Counted from the first letter of the stretch, positions 34,858 through 43,685 are shown. The stretch: 64,000 bases of DNA from Gallaecimonas xiamenensis 3-C-1 (GCF_000299915.1 NZ_AMRI01000003.1:124001-188000); one strand, 5' to 3'. Numbers and translations are program-made. The notes: generated from the sequence alone by a model not told the origin.

Positions 34858-34970
34858 TCCGCTGACGGCTTACTGAATAAAATCAACACTTTCTTTGTCA
34901 GGTCCGGGGGCTGTTTGTCAGGCTGAAAACAGGCGGCCCAGGGCCGCCCGGCCGGACAAAGGAGGACCCC

Positions 34971-36029
34971 GTGACAGCCGTGCAACCTGGCAAACCAGTG
35001 ATCCTGATCCCCGCCTATCAACCGGACCAGACCCTCTACCAACTGGTGCTGACCTTAAGGGGGCGGGGGCCCCGCTACCCGGTGTTGGTGGTCAACGACG
35101 GCTCCAACCCCAACCTCAAACCCCTGTTTGACGCCCTGGCCGAGATCCGGGGGGTGACGGTGCTGCACCACAGCCGCAACCAGGGCAAGGGGGCGGCCCT
35201 GAAGACCGGTATGGCCTGGGTGGAAGAACACCTGGCAGAGGCCTGCCCCGGTATTGTCACCGCCGACGCCGACGGCCAGCACCTGCCCAAGGACATCCTG
35301 GCCCTGGCCCAGCGGCTGGAAGCCTACCCCAACAAACTGTGGCTGGGGGTCAGGGCCTTTGAGGAAGGAACGGTCCCCCTGCGCTCGCGCTTTGGCAACA
35401 AACTGACCCTCAAGGTGTTCGCCCTGGCCACCGGCCAGCAGCTGACCGACACCCAGACCGGCTTGCGGGCCATCCCCTACCGCTACCTGGCAGCCCTGAC
35501 GGCGTTGCCGGCCAAGGGCTACGAGTTCGAACTGGACATGCTGCTGGGTGCAAAGGACCAGGGCCTGGCCATAGGGGAGCTGGCCATCACCACCGTCTAT
35601 GAACCCGGCAACCCCAGCAGCCATTTTCGCCCGCTCTGGGATTCCCTGCGGATCTACAGCCGCTTCCTGCGCTTTGCCGGTGTGGGCCTGGCCTCGGCTG
35701 GCCTGGATTACCTGCTTTTCAGTGCCCTTTACCTGGTCAGCGGTGAGATCTTGCTGGCCTTGATACTGGCCCGGCTGTTCTCGGCGCTTTTCAACTTCGG
35801 CGCCAACCGCTTCTGGGTTTTTCAAAGCCGGGGCAGCCTGGCCAGGGAAGCGGGCCGCTACGGCGCCCTGGCCCTGGCCCTGGTGGCCTTGAGCTACGCC
35901 CTCACCAAGGGGCTCTATGGCCTGGGCCTGTCGCCCTTCCTGGGTAAACCCCTGGCAGACGCGGTGATACTGGCGGTGAGCTTCCTGGCCCAGCGCTACC
36001 TGGTATTTGGCCGGGAAAAAGAGGCATGA
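34971..36029 (+). CDS. glycosyltransferase family 2 fused to a GtrA-like membrane domain
   Basis: A 352-residue protein with GTG start and SD AAAGGAGGA. Residues 10-225 are a GT-A glycosyltransferase with I-L-I-P-A-Y-Q-P, V-V-N-D-G-S and the metal-binding D-A-D-G-Q-H near residue 100, resembling dolichyl/undecaprenyl-phosphate sugar synthases. Residues 230-350 hold four hydrophobic segments and the GtrA pattern F-N-F-G-A-N-R-F-W-V-F. The fusion probably makes an undecaprenyl-linked sugar and flips it across the inner membrane (inference from GtrA/GtrB systems). A GC-rich inverted repeat GGCGGCCC-A-GGGCCGCC (34932-34948) lies just before the SD. Confidence 0.9.
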   Translation: MTAVQPGKPVILIPAYQPDQTLYQLVLTLRGRGPRYPVLVVNDGSNPNLKPLFDALAEIRGVTVLHHSRNQGKGAALKTGMAWVEEHLAEACPGIVTADADGQHLPKDILALAQRLEAYPNKLWLGVRAFEEGTVPLRSRFGNKLTLKVFALATGQQLTDTQTGLRAIPYRYLAALTALPAKGYEFELDMLLGAKDQGLAIGELAITTVYEPGNPSSHFRPLWDSLRIYSRFLRFAGVGLASAGLDYLLFSALYLVSGEILLALILARLFSALFNFGANRFWVFQSRGSLAREAGRYGALALALVALSYALTKGLYGLGLSPFLGKPLADAVILAVSFLAQRYLVFGREKEA

Positions 36030-36062
36030 TGGGCTGACACCATTGCCGACAGGGACGGTTCC

Positions 36063-37937
36063 ATGAGCCTGAGTTGCCTGCTGATCCTGGCTGCCGCCAG
36101 CCAGGAGCCGGAGCATATCGAAGTGCTGGGGAGCCGCCTGGGAGCGGCGCCCCCTTCCACCGCCAATGCCAGCCCAGCCCCTGGGCCCTGGCTCGACAAC
36201 GGCGATTGGCTCAAGGGTATGCCGGGCCTGCAGGTGGACAGCCGCGCCAACCTGGCCCAGGACACCCGCCTGGTGGTGCGGGGCTTTGGCGCCCGCTCCA
36301 GCTTTGGGGTCAGGGGGCTGCGCCTGGAGCTGGACGGTATTCCCCTGTCCAGCGCCGACGGCCAAGGCCAGCTGTCGGCCCTACAGACTTCTGCGGTTGC
36401 CGAAGCCAGCCTGATCAAAGGGCCCCTGGCGGCCCTGTATGGCAATGCCAGCGGCGGGGTACTGCGTTTTCGCAGCCAGCAGGTGGCAGAAAATGGTGCC
36501 AGCCTGTCGGCCATGGCCGGCGATGACGGCCAGCGCCGCCTGGGTGCCAGCGGTCAGTGGCATGGCAAAGACAGCTGGCTGCGCCTGGATGGCCAGCATC
36601 TGGCGCTGGATGGCTTTCGCCCCCACGGCCAGGCCAGCCGCAACCAGTGGCGCCTGGCCGGCGGCAGCGGCGATTTCTGGGCCTTCAGCCAACAGAGTGT
36701 CGAGCCGCGCCTGGAAGATCCCCAATCCCTGACCCTGGCCCAATGGCAGGCCGACCCAAAACAGGGCAGCGCCGCCGCCTTGCGCTTCGATACCCACAAA
36801 AGTGTTCGTGACCGCCTCAGCGGCCTTGGCTGGCAAGGGGGGGATTGGGCAGCATCGGCCTGGTTGGGGCGGCGCCAGGTGGTGCAGTACCTGCCCTTTG
36901 TGGGGGACAGCAGCGCCGGTGGCATTGTCGATTTGGACCGGCAAAGCCAGGGCGTCCGCCTGGAATGGCGCCCCCAGTGGCAGGGCCTGGCCTGGACCCT
37001 GGGCAGCGAGTACCAGCGCCAGCAAGATGATCGCCTGGGCTTTGCCAACCGTTTTGGCCAGCAAGGGGAGCTGCGCCGGGACGACACCGGTACGGTGCGC
37101 AGCCTGGACAACTACCTGATTGCCGAGGCCGGGGGCCTGACTGCCGGCCTTCGCCACAGCCAGAGCCGGGTCCAGGTGGCGGATCGTTTTGGCAGCGATG
37201 ACAGCGGTGCGGGGCGTTTCGGGCAATGGGCCTGGGCCCTGGGTTACCGCCAGCCCCTGGCCGAAGGGCTGGACGGCTTTGTCAGCCTGGGCCAGGGCTT
37301 TGAAACCCCCACCCTGACTGAGATGGCTTATTCCCTGGACGGGGGCGGCTTTAACCGGGACCTGGACAGCAGCCGCCACCGCCAAGGCGAGCTGGGCCTT
37401 GCCTATGAGGGTGGGCCCTGGCGGGGCACCCTGACCGCCTTTGCCATCGACAGCCGCCGCGAACTGGTGGTGGTGCAAAGCGACAATGGCCGCACCGTCT
37501 ACGGCAACGGCCAGGACAGCCGCCGCCGGGGCCTGGAAGGGGCCCTTTCCCGCCAATGGGGGGATTGGCAATGGTCAATGGCCGCCACTTGGCTCGATGC
37601 CCGTTTCGACGACGGCCGCCGGGTCGCCGGGGTGGCCAGGTTGGACATGCGCCAATCCCTGCGTTGGCAACTGGACGGGCAACAGGCCCTGGTGCTGGCT
37701 TGGCAGCACCGCAGCCGTACCCCGGCCAACGACGACAACAGCCAATACGTACCGGGGGGCAATCGCTGGGATCTGGGCTGGCAGGGGCAATGGGGGCCGG
37801 TGCAGCTTTGGGCCAGGCTGGACAACCTTTTGGATAAGGACCTGGCCGGGGCCGTGGTGGTCAACCAAAGCGCCGGGCGCTATGTGGAGCCCTTGCCGGG
37901 GCGGCAGGGCTCAGTGGGTTTTGGTTGGGCCTTTTAG
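36063..37937 (+). CDS. TonB-dependent outer-membrane receptor
   Basis: A 624-residue receptor. Short signal sequence (C-L-L-I-L-A-A-A-S), a TonB-box-like stretch E-H-I-E-V-L-G just after it, and a plug domain with R-L-V-V-R-G-F-G-A-R and I-K-G-P-L-A-A-L-Y-G-N-A-S-G-G-V. A 22-strand barrel follows, with an N-L-L-D-K-D-like motif near the end and a terminal aromatic (F at the last position: G-F-G-W-A-F). It resembles siderophore/vitamin receptors; the ligand is not identifiable and there is no adjacent ABC or TonB gene. The 3' end overlaps a small convergent gene by 27 bp. Confidence 0.92.
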   Translation: MSLSCLLILAAASQEPEHIEVLGSRLGAAPPSTANASPAPGPWLDNGDWLKGMPGLQVDSRANLAQDTRLVVRGFGARSSFGVRGLRLELDGIPLSSADGQGQLSALQTSAVAEASLIKGPLAALYGNASGGVLRFRSQQVAENGASLSAMAGDDGQRRLGASGQWHGKDSWLRLDGQHLALDGFRPHGQASRNQWRLAGGSGDFWAFSQQSVEPRLEDPQSLTLAQWQADPKQGSAAALRFDTHKSVRDRLSGLGWQGGDWAASAWLGRRQVVQYLPFVGDSSAGGIVDLDRQSQGVRLEWRPQWQGLAWTLGSEYQRQQDDRLGFANRFGQQGELRRDDTGTVRSLDNYLIAEAGGLTAGLRHSQSRVQVADRFGSDDSGAGRFGQWAWALGYRQPLAEGLDGFVSLGQGFETPTLTEMAYSLDGGGFNRDLDSSRHRQGELGLAYEGGPWRGTLTAFAIDSRRELVVVQSDNGRTVYGNGQDSRRRGLEGALSRQWGDWQWSMAATWLDARFDDGRRVAGVARLDMRQSLRWQLDGQQALVLAWQHRSRTPANDDNSQYVPGGNRWDLGWQGQWGPVQLWARLDNLLDKDLAGAVVVNQSAGRYVEPLPGRQGSVGFGWAF

Positions 37938-38117
37938 GCGGCGTACCCAGAGTTTAAAGCGGGTCCAGCGGGGCAGGGGCTCGGCCTGGTCGCGCAGCTG
38001 ATGCAGCACCTGGCTCAGGAACTGGAGTTCCAGTTGCTCCCGGCTCAAGTCGGTGTTTGGCTTCTCCCCTTCGCCGGGGACAGTGCTTGAAGTGCTCATC
38101 AGTGATGTCATCGCCAT
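37911..38117 (-). CDS. small uncharacterised protein of 68 residues
   Basis: ATG 38117 has GGGAG 8 bp upstream. The N-terminus is polar (Ser/Thr/Glu rich) and the second half is a probable amphipathic helix (R-E-Q-L-E-L-Q-F-L-S-Q-V-L-H-Q-L-R-D-Q) with a basic tail (W-T-R-F-K-L-W-V-R-R-L-K). No family recognised. It lies 31 bp downstream of the GST gene on the same strand and overlaps the TonB receptor 3' end. Composition and SD support a real gene, but it is not proven. Confidence 0.5.
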   Translation of the reverse strand: MAMTSLMSTSSTVPGEGEKPNTDLSREQLELQFLSQVLHQLRDQAEPLPRWTRFKLWVRRLKGPTKTH

Positions 38118-38148
38118 GTTCTCAGCTCCCTGCCGTGATGTGGTCTTC

Positions 38149-38814
38149 CTAGTTAGCCCCGATCACAACAGGGCCACCTTTCACTATGGCCTGCTGATAA
38201 TGCGGGTTCTGGCGACAGCGTTCAATAAAAGCTTGAATATTGCGGTATTGATTTATTTCGATCCGGGTGCTGGCGGCTTCAAGGGGGAAGCTCATCTGGA
38301 TGTCGGCGGCGGAAAAATCCCCGGCAAACCAGGTGTTGTCGGCCAGGTAACCGTCTATGTAGGCCAGGTGGGTATGGAGCTGGGGCGCCAGGAATTTTTG
38401 CTGCACTTTGGCCATAAGGCCCTTGGCGATGGGGCGGATGAAAAAGGGCATGGGGCCCTTGGGGATCCTGGCAAAGACCAGCTTCATCAGCAGCAGCGGC
38501 ATCAGGGAGCCTTCGGCATAGTGCAGCCAGTAACGGTAATCCAGCAGGGCCTGGCCCTGGGTGGGGCGCAGTTGGCCTTGGCCGTAGTTATCCAGCAGGT
38601 ATTCGATGATGGCGGCGGACTCGGCCACCAGGGTATCGCCGTCGGTCAGCACCGGCGACTTGCCCAGGGGATGTACCGCCTTGAGTTCGGCCGGGGCCTG
38701 GTAGGTCTTGGGGTCGCGCCGGTAGGTTTTCAGCTCATAGGGTAGGGCCAGGGCTTCGAGCAGCCACAAGACCCGGGTGGAGCGGGACAGTTCCAGGTGG
38801 TGAAGGGTTAGCAT
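38149..38814 (-). CDS. glutathione S-transferase family protein
   Basis: A 221-residue GST. N-terminal thioredoxin-like domain beginning M-L-T-L-H-H-L-E-L-S-R-S-T-R-V-L-W with the likely catalytic Ser, followed by H-P-L-G-K-S-P-V-L and the glutathione-binding E-S-A-A-I-I-E-Y-L. The helical C-terminal domain runs from about residue 90. ATG 38814 is preferred to an upstream GTG-type start because TAGGAG lies 5 bp ahead of it. The role is conjugation or reduction with glutathione; substrate unknown. Confidence 0.92.
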   Translation of the reverse strand: MLTLHHLELSRSTRVLWLLEALALPYELKTYRRDPKTYQAPAELKAVHPLGKSPVLTDGDTLVAESAAIIEYLLDNYGQGQLRPTQGQALLDYRYWLHYAEGSLMPLLLMKLVFARIPKGPMPFFIRPIAKGLMAKVQQKFLAPQLHTHLAYIDGYLADNTWFAGDFSAADIQMSFPLEAASTRIEINQYRNIQAFIERCRQNPHYQQAIVKGGPVVIGAN

Positions 38815-38966
38815 GGAGACTCCTATTTTGACCCTAGGCCTACGGTCCAACCGCCAATAGGGATCGCCAGTAGTGACATTTATGCCAGCCTGCCCGTCCT
38901 ACGTCTGTATAAATTGGTGACAGCCTCTGAGCAGCCCAGCCCCAAGAATCTGCAGTGCAATAGGCT

Positions 38967-39836
38967 TCAGGACGCTTCCAACAGGAAATCCACAAAGGCG
39001 CTGTTAGCCCGGGACAGGTAGCTGTCCTTGCGCCAGGCAATGGACAGCTGTAGCCACAACGGGTCCTTGAAGGGCACCGACACCAGCTCGGGTTCGTCCG
39101 CCACCGCCATGCGCAGCAGGGTGGATATGCCAAAGCCCTGGCGCACTATGGATTTGATCAGGGGGATGAGGTTGGTCTGGAAGACGATATTGGGCCGCCG
39201 TCCGGCCTCTTTGGCCAGGCGGTCCACTATCTTGCGGTGAAAATAGCCTTCCTGGAACATCACCAGCTCCTGGTCGAAAAAGGCCTGGGTGTCCACGGCG
39301 GCCAGGGCAGCAAAGGGGTGATCCTTGGCTACCGTCACCAGCATTTCCTCGGTGAGAAACACCCTGGCCTCCAGTTCCGGGGGCAAGAACTCCGAGACGA
39401 TCACCGCCAGGTCCAACTCCCCGGCTTCCAGCATCTGGCGCAGCTGCCAGGTGCCCCCTTCAATCACCGACAGGTTGAGGTTGGGGTAGCGGTTGCGAAA
39501 GGCCATCAGGATAGGCGGGAAATAGTAAGACCCCAGCATGGACGGAATACCCACCCGCACCTCCCCGGTGCTAAGCCCCTTGAGCTCTTCCATCTCCAGC
39601 TCGGCGTCGCTCAGGGCCTTTAAAATACGCTCGGCATGGGGCAGCAGCCGGCGGCCTTCATCGGTGAGGTTGACCCTGCGGTCCTGGCGGTGAAACAGGC
39701 TCAGGGCCAGGCTGTCTTCGAGTTTGCGCACCGCCATGCTCACCGCCGGCTGGGCCACCCCCAGCAGCTGGGCGGCCTGGGTGAAGCTGCCCAGCCGGGC
39801 CACCTGGTAGAAATAGCGCAGGGCTTTGATATCCAT
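38967..39836 (-). CDS. LysR-family transcriptional regulator (CysB/NAC-like branch)
   Basis: A 289-residue LysR protein. HTH region: L-R-Y-F-Y-Q-V-A-R-L-G-S-F-T-Q-A-A-Q-L-L, then A-V-S-M-A-V-R-K-L-E. The effector domain includes G-I-P-S-M-L-G-S-Y-Y-F-P. Start at ATG 39836 with GAGGA upstream; the longer frame to 39929 has no SD. Divergent from an OprB-type porin 271 bp away; control of that porin is possible but not shown by any clear site. A stand-alone gene otherwise. Confidence 0.9.
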   Translation of the reverse strand: MDIKALRYFYQVARLGSFTQAAQLLGVAQPAVSMAVRKLEDSLALSLFHRQDRRVNLTDEGRRLLPHAERILKALSDAELEMEELKGLSTGEVRVGIPSMLGSYYFPPILMAFRNRYPNLNLSVIEGGTWQLRQMLEAGELDLAVIVSEFLPPELEARVFLTEEMLVTVAKDHPFAALAAVDTQAFFDQELVMFQEGYFHRKIVDRLAKEAGRRPNIVFQTNLIPLIKSIVRQGFGISTLLRMAVADEPELVSVPFKDPLWLQLSIAWRKDSYLSRANSAFVDFLLEAS

Positions 39837-40107
39837 GTTTATCCTCGATAAAGCGCCGCTCCGGGTCGGCCGGGGCACTGGCATAAAGGTGCGGCAACCG
39901 GGCACCGCCAACCCAGCCCAGACGACCACTCAGGTATTTCCTTCGCTTTTTGCCGCCCTGGCCCATGATAAAAGAGGGACCGCTGCCAATGTAGTGCCGT
40001 AATGCCCCGCTTCGGGTGGTAGCAACGGCTTACTTCGCGGCAGCTTCTAAGCTGAGCAATAGTGACAACAACAGGGCCATAGGCCCCCAGAAAAGAAGAT
40101 CGCAACC
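39837..40107. other. 271-bp divergent intergenic region before the porin
   Basis: No ORF with coding character. It must contain the porin promoter and the LysR promoter. No convincing -35/-10 pair or strong dyad was identified. AAGAAG at 40094-40099 is the probable SD of the porin. Confidence 0.5.
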
Positions 40108-41403
40108 ATGCCCATGAAAAGATCCCTGGTCGCTGCCTCTGCCTTGTGGCTGCTGACCGGTTATGCAGCCCAAGCCGCCGATTTTGCCAAAGACAACTAC
40201 CTCTTTGGGGACTGGGGCGGCACCCGCACTAAATTGCATGATGAGGGCATCGACGTCAGCTTGAGCTACGGCTTTCAAACCGGTGGCAACCTCAGCGGCG
40301 GCCAGCGCCACGCTACCAGCTATGCCGACCAAACGGTACTGGCCCTGGACTATGACCTGGACAAGTTGCTGGGCCTGTCCGGCGGCAGCTTCCGCTTCTC
40401 CCTGACCAACAGGGGCGGCCAGGCGCAGAACATCAACAACAAAGCCGAAATCGGCCAGCTGATGCAGTCACTGGAAGTCTACGGCCGTGGCCGCGTAACC
40501 CGTATCTCCGAATTTTACTACCAGCAGGACCTGCTGGACGGCGACCTGCGCCTGAAGCTGGGCCGCATGAATGTGGGCGCCGAATTCGGCAGCTTCCAGT
40601 GCGAGTTTGCCTACCTGGGTTTCTGCGGTTCCCAGCCCGGTAACTTCAACAGCACCATCTACAACTGGCCCATCAGCCAGTGGGCCGCCGTGGCCAGGTA
40701 CAACCTCAATGAGGAGTGGTACCTCAAGGGCGGTGTTTACCAGATGAATCCCAGCTGGCTGGAAAACGAGCAGCGCCTCAACTTCGGCAACCCTCACGGC
40801 ACCGTCGGCATGACGCTGCCTGTGGAGTTGGGCTGGACCCCCAAGCTCAACGGCCTGGACGGTACCTATAAGCTGGGTTACTGGTACGACACTGCCGGTG
40901 GCAACGACCTTTATTTCAACAGCGACGACGGCGTGCTGCTGGTGGACGGCGGTACCCCACGCCAAAAAGATCACAAAGGCGGCGCCTACTTGGTGGCCGA
41001 GCAGCAGCTGACCTCAGTGGGCGGTGATAGCAGCCGTGGCCTGAGCCTTTTTGCCACCGCCACCTTCAACGACCGTGACCTGACCACAGTTGACCGCTCA
41101 CTGGCCCTCGGCCTGACCTACAAGGGCCCCTTCGCGGCCCGTGCCCAGGACCAATGGGGCCTGGCGGTCAAGTACCTGCATGTGAGCGATCGCCTTAGCG
41201 ATGGCCAGCGCGCCCTGGCCCTGGCTCTGAACAGCGAGGTACCGGTGCAGGACAGCGAAACTGTGGTAGCCAGCTACTACAAGTTCCAGGTCACCCCCTA
41301 CCTGGCGGTGCGCCCCGAACTGCAATACATCCACAACCCCGGCGGTTTGAGTGAAAACGACAACGCCTGGGTGGCGGTCCTTAAAGGTGACATCGCCTTC
41401 TGA
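40108..41403 (+). CDS. OprB-family carbohydrate-selective porin
   Basis: A 431-residue outer-membrane barrel with signal peptide (cleavage after A-Q-A). The mature N-terminus carries the OprB family mark F-G-D-W-G-G-T-R-T-K-L near residue 34. R-L-K-L-G-R-M-N follows near 150, and two Cys in F-Q-C-E-F-A-Y-L-G-F-C-G could form a disulfide. The terminal residue is Phe, as expected for BAM-targeted barrels. OprB porins let glucose and related sugars into the periplasm (family knowledge). A maltodextrin cluster lies 4 kb downstream, so it may feed that pathway, but this is only positional. Confidence 0.9.
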   Translation: MPMKRSLVAASALWLLTGYAAQAADFAKDNYLFGDWGGTRTKLHDEGIDVSLSYGFQTGGNLSGGQRHATSYADQTVLALDYDLDKLLGLSGGSFRFSLTNRGGQAQNINNKAEIGQLMQSLEVYGRGRVTRISEFYYQQDLLDGDLRLKLGRMNVGAEFGSFQCEFAYLGFCGSQPGNFNSTIYNWPISQWAAVARYNLNEEWYLKGGVYQMNPSWLENEQRLNFGNPHGTVGMTLPVELGWTPKLNGLDGTYKLGYWYDTAGGNDLYFNSDDGVLLVDGGTPRQKDHKGGAYLVAEQQLTSVGGDSSRGLSLFATATFNDRDLTTVDRSLALGLTYKGPFAARAQDQWGLAVKYLHVSDRLSDGQRALALALNSEVPVQDSETVVASYYKFQVTPYLAVRPELQYIHNPGGLSENDNAWVAVLKGDIAF

Positions 41404-41405
41404 TA

Positions 41406-41431
41406 AAAAGCCGGGCTTAGCCCGGCTTTTT
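41406..41431. terminator. bidirectional intrinsic terminator after the porin gene
   Basis: AAAAGCCGGGC, TTA loop, GCCCGGCTTTTT; also overlaps the 3' end of the convergent membrane-protein gene. Confidence 0.92.
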
Positions 41432-41869
41432 CATGCCCCAAGCTAGGCCGATTAGGGCGGCCAGGGCCACCAGGTTCAGGTGCAGGCTCTGGGTCAGCCC
41501 CGGTTCGGCCAGCAACAGCCAGTCCGGCTCCAGGGCGAAGCGCAGGCCACTGCCGCTAAAGCTGCCATACCACTGATACCAGAGATCCAGGGTCAACAGC
41601 CCCTGGTAGTGGTATTGCCAGCCGCCGAGGCTATCCCCAAGGGCCAAGCCCGGCACTTGCAGAGCCAGGTTCAGGGCCGACCACCACAGGCCCCGGCCTT
41701 TGAGGAGCCAGGCTCCGGCCAGCAGGTTGACAAGGGCCGCCAGCAGCCAGGGGGCCAGCAAGGTCAGATCCGGTGCCTGGTCCTGCCAGAGGCCGAGGGG
41801 AATAAGGGCCACAAAGGCCAGGGCGGTGAAGATCTGGTAGAGGGCAACCAGGTGATGGGCTCGGTTCAT
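41417..41869 (-). CDS. uncharacterised four-helix membrane protein
   Basis: A 150-residue protein with hydrophobic segments near residues 8-27, 35-55, 62-76 and 130-146, and a Trp/Tyr-rich loop W-Q-Y-H-Y-Q-G-L-L-T-L-D-L-W-Y-Q-W-Y near 85-105. No family recognised. It probably sits in the inner membrane. The stop lies inside the shared terminator. Cotranscription with the next upstream YjbR-type gene (64 bp away) is plausible. Confidence 0.7.
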   Translation of the reverse strand: MNRAHHLVALYQIFTALAFVALIPLGLWQDQAPDLTLLAPWLLAALVNLLAGAWLLKGRGLWWSALNLALQVPGLALGDSLGGWQYHYQGLLTLDLWYQWYGSFSGSGLRFALEPDWLLLAEPGLTQSLHLNLVALAALIGLAWGMKKPG

Positions 41870-41933
41870 GAGAAGGGCTTGGGCTAAAAGGGTCAGTCTA
41901 GGGCCTGGGGCGGCCCTGCCAAGGGGAAAAAGG

Positions 41934-42299
41934 TTACAAAGCGTATTTGGCCTTGAAGGCGTCCCGCTCTTTTTTCTTTAACCCCGCCACTACCAGGGCA
42001 AAGGAGGCGTCCACCTGTTGCTGCAGCTCCCCCTGGGGCAGGCTGCCGTCCAGCAGCACCGTGTTCCAGTGCAATTTATTCATGTGGTAGGCCGGTTTGA
42101 CGGCGCTGAAGATGTCCCTAAGAGCCATGGCCTGGTGCGGGTCGCATTTGAGGTTGACCGCCTCGCCGCCCAGGAAATGGCCGGTCAGGGCGAACATCTT
42201 GCCCCGCACCTTATAGACGGCGATCTCCGGGCCGAAGGGGAAGTCTTCCACCGCTTCGGGTTTACTGAGCAGGTACTGGCGAAGGGCTTTGCTATCCAT
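41934..42299 (-). CDS. MmcQ/YjbR family protein
   Basis: A 121-residue protein of the CyaY-like-fold MmcQ/YjbR family. Typical segments are V-E-D-F-P-F-G-P-E-I-A-V-Y-K-V near residue 18, F-A-L-T near 36, N-L-K-C-D-P near 49, and the signature Y-H-M-N-K-L-H-W-N-T-V near 70. The family is suggested to bind DNA, but its function is unsettled. ATG 42299 is preferred to an upstream non-ATG start because the protein then begins M-D-S-K-A-L-R-Q-Y-L as in relatives. Confidence 0.9.
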   Translation of the reverse strand: MDSKALRQYLLSKPEAVEDFPFGPEIAVYKVRGKMFALTGHFLGGEAVNLKCDPHQAMALRDIFSAVKPAYHMNKLHWNTVLLDGSLPQGELQQQVDASFALVVAGLKKKERDAFKAKYAL

Positions 42300-42360
42300 G
42301 GGCCTTATCCTTGACTGGCAAGGCCCCATCTTAGCGGGGGCCTTGCCGGGATAACAGCCG

Positions 42361-43602
42361 TCAGGGCAGGGTGCGGCTGGTGGGGGGGTAACAGAGGCCG
42401 GCGTCGGCGCAGCCCCTGAACCGCACCTTCAGCTGCTGGCCCTGGGCCAGGGGCACCTTCAGGCGCAGCTGCTGGCGGTAGATGCGGCTGGTGCCGAAGT
42501 AGGGATCCTGGTGGCTGATGGCCTTGGGATAGCTGATGGGCAGCGGCTTGCCGCCGGCGCTCAGTTGCAGCTGGTCCTGGTAGAGGTAGTAGCCGTCGGC
42601 GATTTTCCAGGTCACCACCAGTTGGTCACCGTCGCGCTGGCTGCTCAGGGTAAAGGCCTTGTCCACCGGCAAAAAGGCCGGCTTGGTGGCGCTGAGCTGC
42701 TTGACCAGGGCGGCCTGGTCGTCAAAGTCGGTGATCCGGGCCAGCACCTGGCCGTCCTTGACCCATAGCAGGGTGGGGATGTCGCGGATGGCAAAGTGGT
42801 TGAACAGCAGACCCAGTTCATCGATCTGGATCGGCTGGCGCAGCTGGAATTTTTCCCGGAATTCGTCCACGGCGGCCTGATCGGTCCACAGGTGGTTGAC
42901 CAGGATTTGCCAGGGGCGGTTGGGCAGGGCGGCGGTCAGGTCGTTGAGCCCTTTTTGCACCTTGGTGCAGCGCTGGGCCATGGCCGGGCGGGTGTCTGCC
43001 AGGTACCAGTCACACCAGGTGGCGGTGAAGAACAGCAGTTTTTCCCCTTGCAGCCAGGGCGCCAGCTGCTGGTTGGCCTGGGTGTCGTCAAGGCCGGTGG
43101 AAGCCAGGGGCGGCTGGGCCTTGCCTTCGGCCAGCAGTTCCAGCTGGCGGTCCAGCTCGGCGTCCGCCTCATGGGTGGTGTAGACCACCTGGCCCTGGGC
43201 ATTGATCAGCACGTGGTAGGGAGTGCCTACCAGGCCAAGGGCAACCCCGAGGGCCCCTTCGTTGTCCAGCCAGATGGGGATATGCAGGCCGTAGTGCTCC
43301 ACCACCTTATCGATGGCTTCCTTGGACTCGTTGATGTTGATGTTCAGGGCCAGCACGTTGACCTTGTCCTTGTAGCGCTGGTAGGCGTGCTCGAAGTGGG
43401 GCATCTGCTCCATGCAGGGCTTGCACCAGCTGGCCCAGAATTTCAGGTAGATGGGCTTGCCTTGGGGCAGGCTGGCCAGGGTCACGGGGGCCTGGTCGGT
43501 GAAGCGTTTGAGGGGGATATGCTGGTAAGCATTGTCCTGCGCCAGGGCTGCTGCACTGCACAGCAGGCAGAGGGCGGTCAGGAGGCGTTGCCAAATTACC
43601 AT
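42361..43602 (-). CDS. periplasmic fusion: thioredoxin (CKPC), degenerate thioredoxin, DsbD-alpha domain
   Basis: A 413-residue protein with a signal peptide (cleavage after A-L-A near residue 21). Residues 30-160 are a TlpA/ResA-like thioredoxin with active site C60-K-P-C63 and cis-Pro in G-T-P. Residues 175-305 are a second thioredoxin-like domain with W-C-D-W-Y (C197, partner Cys missing), C212 further on, and cis-Pro in I-P-T. Residues 308-413 closely resemble the N-terminal domain of DsbD, including D-G-Y-Y-L-Y and the redox pair C398/C404 in G-C-A-D-A-G-L-C-Y-P-P. No transmembrane DsbD-beta part is present. It probably shuttles reductant in the periplasm, perhaps from a separate CcdA/DsbD (inference). 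Confidence 0.88.
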   Translation of the reverse strand: MVIWQRLLTALCLLCSAAALAQDNAYQHIPLKRFTDQAPVTLASLPQGKPIYLKFWASWCKPCMEQMPHFEHAYQRYKDKVNVLALNININESKEAIDKVVEHYGLHIPIWLDNEGALGVALGLVGTPYHVLINAQGQVVYTTHEADAELDRQLELLAEGKAQPPLASTGLDDTQANQQLAPWLQGEKLLFFTATWCDWYLADTRPAMAQRCTKVQKGLNDLTAALPNRPWQILVNHLWTDQAAVDEFREKFQLRQPIQIDELGLLFNHFAIRDIPTLLWVKDGQVLARITDFDDQAALVKQLSATKPAFLPVDKAFTLSSQRDGDQLVVTWKIADGYYLYQDQLQLSAGGKPLPISYPKAISHQDPYFGTSRIYRQQLRLKVPLAQGQQLKVRFRGCADAGLCYPPTSRTLP

Positions 43603-43622
43603 GGGAGTGGCCTCGTTTCAGT

Positions 43623-43672
43623 TTGGGATAGCCTAAGGATCGCACTAATATTGGTACCCTGAGAGTGCCAAT
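43623..43672 (+). promoter_or_regulatory. promoter and operator of the MocR regulator
   Basis: -35 TTGGGA (43623-43628), 17-bp spacer, -10 TAATAT (43646-43651). Overlapping the -10 and start point is an inverted repeat ATTGGTAC - 7 bp - GTGCCAAT (43650-43672; 7 of 8 arm positions pair). This is the expected autoregulatory site of a MocR/GntR protein. The in-frame GTG at 43665 is part of the operator, not a start codon. Confidence 0.6.
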
Positions 43673-43685
43673 ACTGAGCAAAGTC

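Noticed and set aside
34932-34948. GGCGGCCC-A-GGGCCGCC as a terminator before the GT2-GtrA gene
   Set aside because: A one-base loop and no T-run; in GC-rich DNA such symmetry can be chance.
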